The notes: generated from the letters alone by a model not told the origin. A DNA stretch of 64,000 nt from an uncultured Clostridium sp. (GCA_948467875.1 CAOKFZ010000006.1:27390-91389); one strand, 5' to 3'; numbered from the stretch's first letter, positions 25,525 to 34,906 are shown. Translations and numbers: made by a program.

Positions 25525-25710
25525 ATGGGAACTTTGAATCAAGCAGAATTGCAGAATTTAAGACATTTGATTGGAGCGCAAGAAACGAATTATGAAAAAT
25601 TGACAAATTATGCGGACAATAGCGTTGATCCACAAATCAAACAAGTTTTAAATAAGGCAGCTCAGGATACTTTGAACACAAAACAGAAATTATTATCTTT
25701 TTTTAATTAG
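25525..25710 (+). CDS. Small spore-coat-like protein (CotF-related)
   Basis: 61 residues, helical: LNQAELQNLRHLIGAQETNYEKLTNYADNSVDPQIKQVLNKAAQ. It resembles the N-terminal helix pair of small CotF/ferritin-like coat proteins and sits 9 bases before a clear CotF-type gene. ATG 25525 follows AAAGGATTGAG. Presumably expressed late in sporulation; no promoter is identified with confidence. Confidence 0.65.
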   Translation: MGTLNQAELQNLRHLIGAQETNYEKLTNYADNSVDPQIKQVLNKAAQDTLNTKQKLLSFFN

Positions 25711-25719
25711 GAGGAATTT

Positions 25720-25965
25720 ATGGAAGAAAAATATATGGTGAACGATGTTTTGGAATGCACAAAATCTGGTTTGAAAGATTATCAAAATGCGATTATTGAA
25801 ACAGCCAATATGGAGTTAAGACAGACATTTCAAAATTTGCGTAATGCTAGCGAAAGTTTTCAATATGAATTATTTAAATTAGCCGAGTCAAAAGGGTATT
25901 ATGTTCCAGCGGAAAATGCAAAGCCAGAAGAAATTCAAAAAGTCAAAACAGAATTGTCGAATTAA
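25720..25965 (+). CDS. Spore coat protein, CotF family
   Basis: 81 residues. The pattern NDVLECTKSGLKDYQNAIIETANMELRQTFQNLRNASESFQYELFKLAESKGYYVPA matches the coat F domain (long helix, then Q..L..LA..KGYY.PA). Short single-domain versions are common in clostridia. Preceded by a perfect AGGAGG; paired with the 61-aa gene upstream. Confidence 0.85.
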   Translation: MEEKYMVNDVLECTKSGLKDYQNAIIETANMELRQTFQNLRNASESFQYELFKLAESKGYYVPAENAKPEEIQKVKTELSN

Positions 25966-26015
25966 AAATATTTTGATTAAAAAGGTTCTGTAAAAAATTT
26001 AATTGATTAGCGTGA

Positions 26016-26053
26016 AAAATTGGGGGCATTGCCTCCAATTTTGCGCGTTTTTT
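26016..26053. terminator. Bidirectional terminator between cotF-like and MATE genes
   Basis: AAAATTGGGGGC-att-GCCTCCAATTTT, followed by TTTTTT on the + strand. It separates convergent genes. Confidence 0.75.
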
Positions 26054-26057
26054 GAGA

Positions 26058-27389
26058 TTACATATACTGATACTTTTTTCGATTGCTGATTAAGAAGGCA
26101 CTGCTAACGAATAATGCCAATATTTCTGCAAAAACAACTGCAAGCCAAATGCCATTTAGCCCCCACAAAAGTGGCAATACAAAAATCATGACAACTTGGA
26201 ACAACAAGGTTCTTAAAAATGAAATGATAGCTGAAACGGCTCCATTGTTTAATGCTGTGAAAAAAGACGAGCTAAAAATATTAAAGCCACTTATAAAGTA
26301 AGAAAGTGCAAATAGTCGAATGGCATTTGTTGTCATGGCAAGCAAGTTTGCATCATAATTAACAAATATGCGAGCAAGTAATTTTGACAATAATTCTGCT
26401 AAAATAGTCATCACAAAAGAGGTAAAGGCAATCAATTTTAGGCTTTTTTGTAGCAAATTTTTCAATTCTTCCGAATTCCCAGAACCATAATGGTAGCCAA
26501 TAATTGGCGCGGTTCCGATGGAATAGCCCAAATATGTTCCTGAAAAAATAAAACCAACATACATAATAATTCCATAAGCCACGACGCCGTCTGAGCCAAC
26601 GTATTTCATCAGTTGCATGTTGTACAACATATTGACTAAAGACATAGACAAATTAGTCAACATTTCGGACGAGCCATTGATGCAAGATTGCAAAATAACT
26701 TTTCCGTTAAATTTGGTTTTGACCAAATGGAGAGAACTATCATTTGAGCGCAAAAAATAAACCAGTGGAAAAATACCGCTAATTAATTGGCTAATGCCTG
26801 TTGCAAGTGCTGCTCCCCAAACGCCAAATTTCAAAACATACATAAATAAAAAATCTAGTAGCATGTTTAGTACTCCAGTGATGATTGAAATGAGTAAACC
26901 TAAATTTGGTCTTTCAGCAACAATTAAAAAACTTTGGAAAGCATTTTGTAACATAAAAGGGACCAAAAACACGAGCAAAGTTCTTCCATAAGTGATGCAA
27001 TCTCCAAGCATTGCTTCATCTGCACCAAGCAGTTTAGCAAGTGGTTCTACTAAAAAAATACCAATTACAGTTAACACAAATCCTAAAAAAATTAATACAT
27101 AAATCAATAATGAAAAAGATTCATTTGCTTGTTTTTGCTTGCCTTCTCCAATTGTTTTAGAAACAAACGCGCTACCACCAGTTCCAATCATAAAGCCAAA
27201 ACTTCCTAAAATCATAAGAGCTGGCATAATTAAGTTAACAGCAGCAAAAGCATTGCTTCCTACAAAATTCGACACAAAAATTCCATCTACGACACCATAA
27301 ATCGACGTAAAAATCATCATAATAATGGTAGGAATCGTAAAGCGAATTAATTTTTGGTAGGTAAAATGTTCCGATAATTCAATTTTCAT
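26058..27389 (-). CDS. MATE family efflux transporter
   Basis: 443 residues, twelve membrane helices in two MatE halves. The N-terminus FTYQKLIRFTIPTIIMMIFTSIYGVVDGIFVSNFVGSNAFAAVNLIMPALMILGSFGFMIGTGGSAFVSKTIGEGK is typical of the MepA-like group (VDGIF...G..A..A.NL..P). It would export drugs or cationic compounds by Na+ or H+ antiport; the substrate is unknown. Single gene with AGGAGG before the start. Confidence 0.92.
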   Translation of the reverse strand: MKIELSEHFTYQKLIRFTIPTIIMMIFTSIYGVVDGIFVSNFVGSNAFAAVNLIMPALMILGSFGFMIGTGGSAFVSKTIGEGKQKQANESFSLLIYVLIFLGFVLTVIGIFLVEPLAKLLGADEAMLGDCITYGRTLLVFLVPFMLQNAFQSFLIVAERPNLGLLISIITGVLNMLLDFLFMYVLKFGVWGAALATGISQLISGIFPLVYFLRSNDSSLHLVKTKFNGKVILQSCINGSSEMLTNLSMSLVNMLYNMQLMKYVGSDGVVAYGIIMYVGFIFSGTYLGYSIGTAPIIGYHYGSGNSEELKNLLQKSLKLIAFTSFVMTILAELLSKLLARIFVNYDANLLAMTTNAIRLFALSYFISGFNIFSSSFFTALNNGAVSAIISFLRTLLFQVVMIFVLPLLWGLNGIWLAVVFAEILALFVSSAFLISNRKKYQYM

Positions 27390-27501
27390 TTTTTCCTCCT
27401 ATTATTTTATAGAAATCCCATTATAGTACGAAATAAGAGTATTGTCAAGAATTTTTTTAAAAAAGTTTTTTCAGATATTTCCGAATTTCTATTTAAAAAT
27501 T

Positions 27502-27530
27502 TTGCAAAATTTTTAAATCTATGATAAAAT
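27502..27530 (+). promoter_or_regulatory. Promoter of the small His-rich protein gene
   Basis: TTGCAA (27502), 17 bp, TAAAAT (27525). It shows that the upstream in-frame ATG at 27521 lies in promoter DNA. Confidence 0.6.
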
Positions 27531-27559
27531 TATTTTATAAAATAAAGGAGGATAGTTTT

Positions 27560-27778
27560 ATGAAGAAAATTTTGCTAATTGGAGCAGTGTTGATACTCAT
27601 TTTTGCTTGTAATGTGATTTATGCAAAACAGACAAATGCTTCACAAGATTTTTGCCAAGTAGAAAATTGCATACAAGCATATCCGCATCATCATGATTAT
27701 CGTGTTCAATGCAATAATGATGTGAAAAGAGAACAGGTAAATTGTCATCATCATGCTAGGGGAACGAGACATCATTAA
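27560..27778 (+). CDS. Small exported His/Cys-rich protein
   Basis: 72 residues. A signal peptide (MKKILLIGAVLILIFACNVIYA) with a possible lipobox at IFAC, then a short mature part with YPHHHDY, several Cys (FCQVENC, QCN, NCHHH) and a C-terminal HHARGTRHH. The His/Cys content suggests binding of a transition metal outside the cell, which is inference only. ATG 27560 has AAAGGAGG upstream. No family recognised. Confidence 0.6.
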   Translation: MKKILLIGAVLILIFACNVIYAKQTNASQDFCQVENCIQAYPHHHDYRVQCNNDVKREQVNCHHHARGTRHH

Positions 27779-27830
27779 AAAGAATTAAATAAGGTTGAAT
27801 GAGGGGGGCTAAAATAACGGTAGCAGTCCC

Positions 27831-27859
27831 TTGACTTTTTATGTAAATTATGATATAAT
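27831..27859 (+). promoter_or_regulatory. Cassette-type promoter 3
   Basis: TTGACT (27831), 17-bp spacer with ATGTAAATTATGA, TATAAT (27854). The leader holds a GCTCG-tatatt-CGAGC hairpin. Confidence 0.8.
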
Positions 27860-27914
27860 ACACAGGTCAAATGCTCGTATATTCGAGCAAATTATATAGA
27901 AAAGGAGAGAAAAC

Positions 27915-28115
27915 ATGAAAAAAGAGAAAGGAAAGCGGAATAAGAATGTTTTAGAGAGTTTTCTGTTAGTAATGGCAATTCTATTTATTGGAATATCCTG
28001 TTTTATCAGTTATAAGATGGGCTGCATGGTAACGGAAAGAAAATATATCCAAGAAAATATACAGGAATCGAGTGAGCAGCAAGAATTAATAACAGGAGGA
28101 CGAGAATATGAATGA
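27915..28115 (+). CDS. Small single-pass membrane protein of a cassette
   Basis: 66 residues: a basic N-terminus (KKEKGKRNKN), one membrane helix (FLLVMAILFIGISCFISYKMG) and an acidic/Gln tail. It uses CGG in frame at 27936. It overlaps the next gene by 8 bases, so the pair is coupled. Reminiscent of small phage membrane proteins; no family recognised. Confidence 0.55.
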   Translation: MKKEKGKRNKNVLESFLLVMAILFIGISCFISYKMGCMVTERKYIQENIQESSEQQELITGGREYE

Positions 28116-28290
28116 AGAGTTTGAAATAAGAGAACGGGAGAGAGAAATGTTAGACAGAGCTTGGGGGATATATCAGATAGAGCTTGATAAAAAGCTGCAA
28201 AAACTCAAAAGGATTGAAGCCATAAAAGATGTTATCATCTTTATGGTTGTTGGTGTATCTATAGTTTTTATCTTAATTGGTATAATTTAG
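28108..28290 (+). CDS. Small membrane protein of a cassette
   Basis: 60 residues: a charged helical N-part (EIREREREMLDRAW ... DKKLQKLKRIEAIK) and a C-terminal membrane helix (VIIFMVVGVSIVFILIGII). CGG at 28135 is in frame. Preceded by AGGAGG inside the upstream gene; followed by a strong terminator. The layout of two tiny overlapping membrane genes could be a holin- or toxin-like pair, but nothing in the sequence proves it. Confidence 0.5.
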   Translation: MNEEFEIREREREMLDRAWGIYQIELDKKLQKLKRIEAIKDVIIFMVVGVSIVFILIGII

Positions 28291-28291
28291 G

Positions 28292-28337
28292 AAATAGCGA
28301 AGCCGCGTGTATAGTAACCGCGGCTTTTTGCTATTTT
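28292..28337. terminator. Bidirectional terminator
   Basis: AAATAGC-g-AAGCCGCG pairs with CGCGGCTTTTT-GCTATTT. It serves the + strand cassette and the - strand carboxypeptidase gene, whose stop lies next to it. Confidence 0.85.
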
Positions 28338-29564
28338 TTAAAAATTTTGTCTATATTCTTTCAGAACTTTCCAAAAGTAATAATGCCAAGAGTTATGGTT
28401 CAATTGGTTGGTCAAAATAATGTCTATAGAACATAAAATTTTGTCATCATAATAAAGCGCCATAGAGCCAATTTTATCATGACTTTTAAGCTTTCCAGAA
28501 AGACTACTTAGACAGTAAAATTTTGTATTTAAAAGATGTGAAGTATTGTTTTTTAAGGGAAAAGAATTGTGTTGTAATTTGGCAAGCTCGATTTTGGGAG
28601 CGGTTATTGTTTTATACAAATGCACATTGGGTTCATAATAAGATTTATATTTGGCAAAACTTTCTTGTACATAATTTGTGATATTAACATATTCAAAATT
28701 GTCGTAAATATAATGAATGACGTTGATGCTGTCACGCGTGCGTTGATTTTTCGTATCAGCCCCCAAAACAACAACAATAATATCCATGCCATTTTGGTTG
28801 CAACTAGAAACCAGACAACGTCCAGCATTGAAAGTAAATCCAGTTTTTACGCCATAAACACCGTTTAGATTGCCCAGTAGTTCGTTTGTATTGGAAATTG
28901 TGCGAGGATAGCCATTGATGGAAATTGTGGTAGTTTTGGTAGAAACGATTTCTTTGAATTTTTCATTTTTTAGAGCATAATCTGTCAAAATTGCAAGTTC
29001 GTAAGCGCTTGTGTAGTGATTTTCATCGTCTAAACCATGTGGCGAAGTAAAATGAGTATGTTTGAGGTTTAACTCTTGTGCTTTTTGGTTCATAAGAGTG
29101 GCAAAGTTTTCGACAGAGCCAGAAATATGTTCTGCGATAGCAACAGCGCAATCATTTCCAGAGCGCATCATAAGACCGTAAAGAGCGTCATTTAAGGAAA
29201 TTTTGGCACCTGTTGAAACTTCTAGACAGGAGCCGCGAACATTGGCTGCTTCTTTGGAAAATTCGATAGTCTCGGTCAAATCGCAATTTTCTAAAACCAG
29301 AATGGCAGTCATAATTTTTGTGGTAGAAGCCATGGGCACTTCTGTATAGGCATCCTTTTCGTAAAGGACGGATAAAGTTTTGCGGTCCATTGCGATAATG
29401 TGCTTAGAATGAGTGGTTGGCTCTTTTTTGGTTTCAGTAGTGTCAGTAGAAACTTCAATGAAGTTGTCAACTTCATTTTCTTCTAAAAAATCGTCAGCAA
29501 AACAGAGAGAGGGAAGCATTAAAGCAATGATAATAAAAATCGTAAATAGTTTTTTTAAATCCAT
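28338..29564 (-). CDS. D-alanyl-D-alanine carboxypeptidase (DacF/PBP5-like)
   Basis: 408 residues. A signal peptide (KKLFTIFIIIALMLPSLCFA) leads to a serine peptidase S11 domain with all three motifs: ASTTKIMTA (SxxK), SGND (SxN) and GVKTGFT (KTG). The C-terminal ~120 residues form the beta-rich PBP5_C-like region. It trims the terminal D-Ala from stem peptides at the membrane. ATG 29564 has AGGTGA upstream; the longer frame from 29591 has none. Confidence 0.92.
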   Translation of the reverse strand: MDLKKLFTIFIIIALMLPSLCFADDFLEENEVDNFIEVSTDTTETKKEPTTHSKHIIAMDRKTLSVLYEKDAYTEVPMASTTKIMTAILVLENCDLTETIEFSKEAANVRGSCLEVSTGAKISLNDALYGLMMRSGNDCAVAIAEHISGSVENFATLMNQKAQELNLKHTHFTSPHGLDDENHYTSAYELAILTDYALKNEKFKEIVSTKTTTISINGYPRTISNTNELLGNLNGVYGVKTGFTFNAGRCLVSSCNQNGMDIIVVVLGADTKNQRTRDSINVIHYIYDNFEYVNITNYVQESFAKYKSYYEPNVHLYKTITAPKIELAKLQHNSFPLKNNTSHLLNTKFYCLSSLSGKLKSHDKIGSMALYYDDKILCSIDIILTNQLNHNSWHYYFWKVLKEYRQNF

Positions 29565-29621
29565 TTTTTTCACCTGTTTAAATATATACAAGATTTAGGG
29601 AAATATGAATAAAAATAATGA

Positions 29622-29975
29622 TTAAAATAGAAAATCAAGGTCGTTTAAAATAATATCTTTTAAGTTATCTTTCAAACTAGGTAAACTTTCTTGAATAGTG
29701 CCCCATAATACTGATAAATCAACATTTTCATAGTCATGAACAATTCTATTTCTCATACCCTTTATACTATTCCAAGGAATATGGGGGTATTTTTTAATTG
29801 TCTCATTGCTGATTTCTTTTACAATTTCTCCTATTTGGGAAACCGAAAAAGCACAGGCAGTTATTGTTTTTTTATCTTCTAAAAAGTCTTTAGCATCAAG
29901 ACCTTTTACATATGTTTCGATATCATTTATATAATTAATTATTTTTTGGATAATAATTCTATCTTTGCTTTTCAT
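29622..29975 (-). CDS. HepT-like toxin (DUF86 HEPN ribonuclease)
   Basis: 117 residues, helical. The HEPN R-x4-H motif is present in GMRNRIVHDYENVDLSVLW, and the N-part FSVSQIGEIVKEIS matches DUF86. HepT toxins are RNases (or are AMPylated to inactivity) and pair with MNT-type antitoxins such as the overlapping upstream gene. The ATG at 29975 has GAGGGGG upstream and overlaps the MNT gene end by 17 bases. Confidence 0.85.
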   Translation of the reverse strand: MKSKDRIIIQKIINYINDIETYVKGLDAKDFLEDKKTITACAFSVSQIGEIVKEISNETIKKYPHIPWNSIKGMRNRIVHDYENVDLSVLWGTIQESLPSLKDNLKDIILNDLDFLF

Positions 29976-30273
29976 AAATAACAACCCCCTCGTTTTGAAT
30001 GTTATTATAAATTGGGCTATTTTTTTGTATTTCGGATACCTCAAATAAATCAACATTTTTTTGTAACTTTTGGACTAAATCTTCTAATAAACCATAGAAG
30101 TAAATATTTAAAAGTTTACCATCACTATCAATTACTAAATCAATATCACTTGTTGGAGTAGCTAAATTTTTGGCATAAGAGCCAAATAAAATTGCTTTTT
30201 TTATGGCAAAGTCTTTAAAAATATCTTGTAATAAAATTGTTATTTCTTCGATTGTGTAAATTTTTTCAGACAT
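29959..30273 (-). CDS. MNT-type nucleotidyltransferase antitoxin
   Basis: 104 residues. The minimal nucleotidyltransferase motif GSYAKNLATPTSDIDLVID (GSx10DxD) is intact. In known HepT/MNT pairs the MNT protein AMPylates a Tyr in the HEPN toxin and so neutralises it; here a Tyr follows the HEPN His (HDY). It is co-directional with and overlaps the HepT gene. A close paralogue without a partner lies at 53712. Confidence 0.87.
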   Translation of the reverse strand: MSEKIYTIEEITILLQDIFKDFAIKKAILFGSYAKNLATPTSDIDLVIDSDGKLLNIYFYGLLEDLVQKLQKNVDLFEVSEIQKNSPIYNNIQNEGVVIYEKQR

Positions 30274-30429
30274 ATGGGTATCTCCTTTAAATTTTATATA
30301 TTTAGTATAGCATAGATAGTAAAAAAAATCTACAAATAAATAAAAAATGTTTAAAATTTCTAAATCTTGGGTATGATTTTTATGAGAGTTTTAAAGAAAT
30401 AAAATTTCTGATGTTTTTTATAAAATGAC

Positions 30430-30458
30430 TTGAAAATATTAAAAATTATGGATATAAT
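30430..30458 (+). promoter_or_regulatory. Promoter of adhE
   Basis: TTGAAA (30430), 17 bp, TATAAT (30453); an AGAGGAGG ribosome site follows at 30477. The 220-base gap from the MNT gene holds nothing else clear. Confidence 0.65.
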
Positions 30459-30494
30459 TTTTGATAGAATAAAAATAGAGGAGGTACATTTTTT

Positions 30495-33108
30495 ATGGCA
30501 GAAGTGACAGAAGAAGAGAGAAGAGAAGTGGAAGAAATGGTAAATAGTTTGGTGGCAAGAGCGAGAAAGGCAGCAGAGGAATTCAAAAAGCTTGACCAAG
30601 AAACCGTGGACAGAATTGTGAAAAAAATGTCAATGGCAGGATTGGACCATCATATGCAATTGGCAAAACATGCGGTTGAGGAGACGAAAAGAGGAGTTTA
30701 TGAGGACAAAATAACTAAGAATATGTTTGCCACAGAATATATTTATCATAGTATTAAATATGATAAAACAGTTGGTGTTGTGGAAGACAACGAAGAAGAA
30801 GGCTATGTAACAATTGCAGAGCCGATTGGTGTGATTGCTGGTGTTACACCAGTAACGAACCCAACTGCAACTGTGATGTTTAAATCCATGATTTCAGCGA
30901 AAACAAGAAATGTAATTGTATTTGGCTTTCATCCATCTGCGCAAGAATGCAGTAAAGCGGCAGGAGAATTAATGCGCGAGGCGGCTGTTTCAGAAGGGGC
31001 GCCAGAAGATTGCATTTTGTGGATTGATAAACCATCTGTTTTAGCGACCAGTTTGCTTATGAATCATCCAGATGTTGATTTGATTTTGGCAACTGGTGGT
31101 TCAGGTATGGTAAAAGCTGCGTATTCGAGCGGAAAACCAGCGCTTGGCGTAGGACCTCGGAAATGTACCTTGCTATATCGATAAAACAGCAAAATTAAAA
31201 ACATCTGTGACAGATTTGGTTTTGTCAAAATCATTTGATAATGGCATGATTTGTGCCTCAGAGCAATCGGTAATTGTAGATAGCGAAATCAAAGAACAAT
31301 TTGAAACATTCATGAAAGAAGCAGGTTGCTATTTTGTAAATGAAGAAGAAAGAGAAAAGTTAAAAGCGACTATGTTTGTCACAGACCAAGGAAATAAATT
31401 AAATCCAGCTGTTGTGGGGCAAACTCCAAAAACAATTGCTAATTGGGCAGGTTTTGATGTGCCAGAAAATACGAAAGTATTGGTGGCATACGAAAATGGA
31501 GTAGGAGATGAATTTCCATTTTCAAAAGAAAAATTAAGTCCAGTTTTGGCTTATTATGTTGTAAACAACAAAGACGAAGGAATTGAAATGGCAGATCGTT
31601 TGATTAAATTTGGCGGAATGGGACACTCAGCAGTCATTCATTCAGAAGATAATGACACAATCACGCAATTTTCAAATACCGTAAAAGTGGGAAGAATTAT
31701 CGTCAATTCTCCATCCACTCATGGTGCGATTGGAGACATTTATAACACCAATATGCCATCATTAACACTTGGTTGTGGTACCTTTGGCGGAAATTCGACA
31801 ACGTCAAACGTATCTTCAGCTAATTTGATAAATTTAAAAAGAGTTGCCAAAAGGAGGGTTAATATGCAGTGGTTTAAAGTTCCAGAAAAAATCTATTTTG
31901 AAGCAGGTTCTATCGGTTATTTAGAAAAGATGCCAAATATTTCAAAAGCGTTTATTGTAACAGATCCGTCCATGGTGCAGTTTGGTTATGTGGATAAGAT
32001 TTTGTATCATTTAAGAAACAGAGAGCAATATGTGCATGCGGAGATTTTCTCAGAAGTAGAGCCAGACCCATCTTTTGACACGATTAAAAAAGGTGTGGCA
32101 GCCATGGAAGCATTCCAACCAGATGTGATTATTGCATTAGGTGGCGGAAGTGCCATGGATGCCGCCAAGGGAATGTGGCTATTTTATGAGCACCCAGATG
32201 CGGATGTCGAAGGTTTGAAGTTGAAGTTTATGGATATCAGAAAGCGTACGTATAAATTTCCGAGACTTGGCGAAAAATGCCAAATGGTTGCGATTCCAAC
32301 TACTTCAGGAACTGGTTCAGAAGTGACCTCATTTGCGGTTATTACAGATAAAAAGAAAAACATTAAATATCCACTTGCTGATTATGAATTAACGCCAGAT
32401 GTTGCGATTGTGGATCTAGATTTGGTTATGACACTTCCTGCGAAATTGACTGCTGACACTGGTATGGACGTTTTGACCCATGCGATTGAAGCCTATGTTT
32501 CTGTAATGGCTTCTGATTATACAGACGGTTTGGCAGAAAAAGCAATCGAGCTTGTGTTCGAGTATTTGCCACAAGCATACAGCGATGGCAGCAACCGAAA
32601 AGCGCGTGAAAAAATGCACAATGCAAGTACCATGGCTGGTATGGCGTTTACCAATGCATTTTTGGGATTAAATCATTCCATTGCCCACAAACTAGGCGGA
32701 GATTACCATATTCCACATGGTAGAGCAAATGCCGTAATTTTGCCATATGTGATAAAATATAATGGAACGATGCCAACGAAATTTGTATCTTGGCCAAAAT
32801 ATGAAACGTATATTGCGGATGAAAGATATGCTGAAATTGCGAAGAGATTGGGCTTACCAGCCGGTTCAAAAGAAGAAGGCGTGAATTCTTTGGTAAAAGC
32901 GGTTCAAGAATTAATGGAAAAATTGAACATGCCGAAATCACTCAAAGAATGTGGCGTCGATGAACAAGCTTTTATGGCAAATTTAGATACTTTGGCAGAT
33001 AAAGCGTTTTCAGACCAATGTACAGGAGTCAATCCACGTGTGCCATTGATAGAAGAAATCAAGAAAATTTTAGTGGATGCCTATTATGGAAATGAGATTC
33101 AAATGTAA
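30495..33108 (+). CDS. adhE: Bifunctional acetaldehyde-CoA/alcohol dehydrogenase AdhE; +1 frameshift at CGG
   Basis: Two frames (30495-31157 and 31159-33108) together encode a full-length 870-residue AdhE when the C at 31158 is skipped. The N-terminal aldehyde dehydrogenase domain has PIGVIAGVTPVTNPT and the catalytic Cys in FDNGMICASEQ; the C-terminal iron alcohol dehydrogenase domain has ALGGGSAMDAAKG, PTTSGTGSEVT and metal-binding His residues (LNHSIAHKLG ... HGRANA). The break is inside the conserved GVGP-GNVPCYID. AdhE converts acetyl-CoA to ethanol with two NADH. Both halves are otherwise undamaged, so an inactive pseudogene is unlikely. Confidence 0.9.
31158..31161 (+). other. Putative +1 recoding site CGGA in adhE
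   Basis: CCT CGG AAA TGT leads to a stop at 31182, while CCT (C) GGA AAT GTA CCT gives the conserved PGNVP. The single extra base is the C of an in-frame CGG. Confidence 0.85.
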
Positions 33109-33119
33109 AAATAAAATTT

Positions 33120-33158
33120 GGTAGGGAGCACGAAGTATCGTGCCCTTTGAAAATATAA
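33120..33158. repeat. Dispersed small palindromic repeat, copy 1
   Basis: GGTAGGGAGCACGAAGTATCG... with a GCACGA-agta-TCGTGC hairpin. A second copy with about 80% identity lies at 44906. Both are intergenic. Confidence 0.5.
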
Positions 33159-33166
33159 AATAGAAA

Positions 33167-33208
33167 CAATCAACAGAACAGCTATATAAGAGCTGTTCTG
33201 TTGATTGC
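33167..33208 (+). terminator. Terminator after adhE
   Basis: CAATCAACAGAACAGCT-atataag-AGCTGTTCTGTTGATTG, a 17-bp perfect stem. No T-run follows, so it may also work as a bidirectional barrier or stability element. Confidence 0.7.
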
Positions 33209-33232
33209 TTAAGGTAACGATAAAACAAATTT

Positions 33233-34186
33233 TTAATCGATTAAAGAATAACGCTCATGCTGCCCTTTTGCATGGAAAATGATTAAAGTTTTTTCTTCGT
33301 CTTCCGGCGTAGTTACTTTCCAGAGCGCAGTTGTGCCAGAGATAGCTCCATCATAAGTAAGCTTGGCAGGATATTCTCCTACAAACTGTACTGCCTTTGC
33401 GCTGCAATCGATTGGTACATCAAAGTACTGTTCCGAGTTTCTCGAAAGAAAAGTCAAATGGCGAATGTAGCCTTTTGCATCTTTTCTGGAATAGCCGACA
33501 AATTCTGAACTTGGAAAACAAGCTGGATATTCGTTTGCGGCTAATTCTGAAATTTCTGCATATGGACCCACTTTGCGCAGAAAGTTATGCCAGTATACGT
33601 CGCCATCAGCGGTGGTGGATTTAAAATGAATTTCCTTGCCCCCAGTAAGCAGTTCTGCCTTTCCCAAATGAGAAATTTTGATACCATTAGGAATATAACC
33701 TCTCTCCACAGTAAGCAGATAATCGCAAGAACCTGTAGAGAAGATGCCGTGGTAAATTCCATAACCTTTTCCGAAAAAGTCATACAGAGTTTCAAATTCT
33801 TTCCTGAAACCAGCGGTGCCATTAGGTTCATAAGGAACATTTGATAATATGCCAAGTCGATTTGCTGCATTGAGCTCGGTCAAATTTTCTGCGAAGTTTC
33901 TTAAAAAGAACATTTTCCAGCGGTTTTCAGTAGCCATTTTGATGGCAAATAAATCGCCGAAAAATTGATATTCGGAAATATTTGCCACGAAAACAAAGGA
34001 GCGGCTTATTGGTGGAAACACATACAAATCATATGTTCCATCCTCCTTTTTTGCCAGAATAGCTGTCTGATGCTGAGCGACTGAAACTGTCTGTGGGCGC
34101 GGCAATGTCAAATGAATATCGTTCCGCCAGACCATAAAACGATCCTTTTTTTCTTTAATGTTGAATACATCATTTGTTTCTGTCAT
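33233..34186 (-). CDS. Cassette protein of unknown function (317 aa)
   Basis: 317 residues, beta-rich, no signal peptide, no recognised family. ATG 34186 is chosen because AAGGAGGG lies upstream; the open frame to 34309 runs into the promoter. Codon use is richer in G/C than neighbours, and one CGG is used in frame in the early VWRNDIHL segment. Driven by cassette promoter 4; its 3' end meets the adhE terminator. Function cannot be assigned. Confidence 0.6.
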   Translation of the reverse strand: MTETNDVFNIKEKKDRFMVWRNDIHLTLPRPQTVSVAQHQTAILAKKEDGTYDLYVFPPISRSFVFVANISEYQFFGDLFAIKMATENRWKMFFLRNFAENLTELNAANRLGILSNVPYEPNGTAGFRKEFETLYDFFGKGYGIYHGIFSTGSCDYLLTVERGYIPNGIKISHLGKAELLTGGKEIHFKSTTADGDVYWHNFLRKVGPYAEISELAANEYPACFPSSEFVGYSRKDAKGYIRHLTFLSRNSEQYFDVPIDCSAKAVQFVGEYPAKLTYDGAISGTTALWKVTTPEDEEKTLIIFHAKGQHERYSLID

Positions 34187-34268
34187 ATACAAATCCCTCC
34201 TTAATTTTTGACGATTTGCAAACATAGTCCATGAATGCAAATCAGGTTTCTGAATTGTAAACAAAAGA

Positions 34269-34297
34269 ATCTTATCATATTTTACATAATTTGTCAA
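34269..34297 (-). promoter_or_regulatory. Cassette-type promoter 4
   Basis: On the - strand TTGACA, a 17-bp spacer with ATGTAAAATATGA, and TAAGAT. The leader has a GATTTGCA...TTGCAAATC stem. Confidence 0.8.
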
Positions 34298-34327
34298 CAC
34301 TCTTAGCACACTATCAATAGTGTGCTA

Positions 34328-34906
34328 TTAAAATTCAAAATTTGTATAATCTTCTTCAAAATGGGATTTAAAAAAATCATTCCAGGCATTGTCAAATTCG
34401 GTTTGGTTATAATCAAAGGTTTCTAGCGTATTTTCAAGAGAATTGTCTTGCGACATTGTGTGTGTAGTATTAGTAGCTGTTGTATTAGTATCAGAGGAAG
34501 GCGTTAAGTAATAGCTTACTTGAAAAAGATTTATGAAAAATAAAGATAAGGTAATCAAAAAAATAAGGACAAAAATTTGTATTTGTCGTTTTACAGTAAG
34601 ATGACTTAATTTTTCTACCATAAAATTCGTAAAAGCAGATTCGGTGGTTCGAACAGTTGAAGTTTGGGGTTCGGGAGCCGTGTAGGGGTTAGAGGTAGGT
34701 TTTAATGTTTTATCATAAACGAGTTTTTTTTCTGAATTAGATAAAATAGTATATGCCTCGTTGATTTGTTTGATTGTTTGTTCGGCAAAATTTTTATCAC
34801 CTGAATATAAATCTGGGTGATATTTTTTGACTAATTTTTTATAAGAATGTTTGATTTCAGTTTGAGTTGCATTTTTGGATAAACCCAGTATCTCATAATA
34901 ATTCAT
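34328..34906 (-). CDS. DnaJ-domain membrane protein
   Basis: 192 residues. Residues 1-65 are a J domain with the HPD triad ([11 protein letters not shown]) and start [26 protein letters not shown] linker, one membrane helix ([20 protein letters not shown]) and a short Thr/Asn-rich outer part follow. No Gly/Phe or zinc region, so it is a specialised type III J-protein that would recruit DnaK to the inner face of the membrane. ATG 34906 has GGGAGAAG upstream. Confidence 0.85.
   Translation of the reverse strand: MNYYEILGLSKNATQTEIKHSYKKLVKKYHPDLYSGDKNFAEQTIKQINEAYTILSNSEKKLVYDKTLKPTSNPYTAPEPQTSTVRTTESAFTNFMVEKLSHLTVKRQIQIFVLIFLITLSLFFINLFQVSYYLTPSSDTNTTATNTTHTMSQDNSLENTLETFDYNQTEFDNAWNDFFKSHFEEDYTNFEF

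Noticed and set aside
27915-28290. Type I toxin-antitoxin or holin pair
   Set aside because: Only small size and membrane helices support it; no antisense RNA promoter or lysis neighbours were found.
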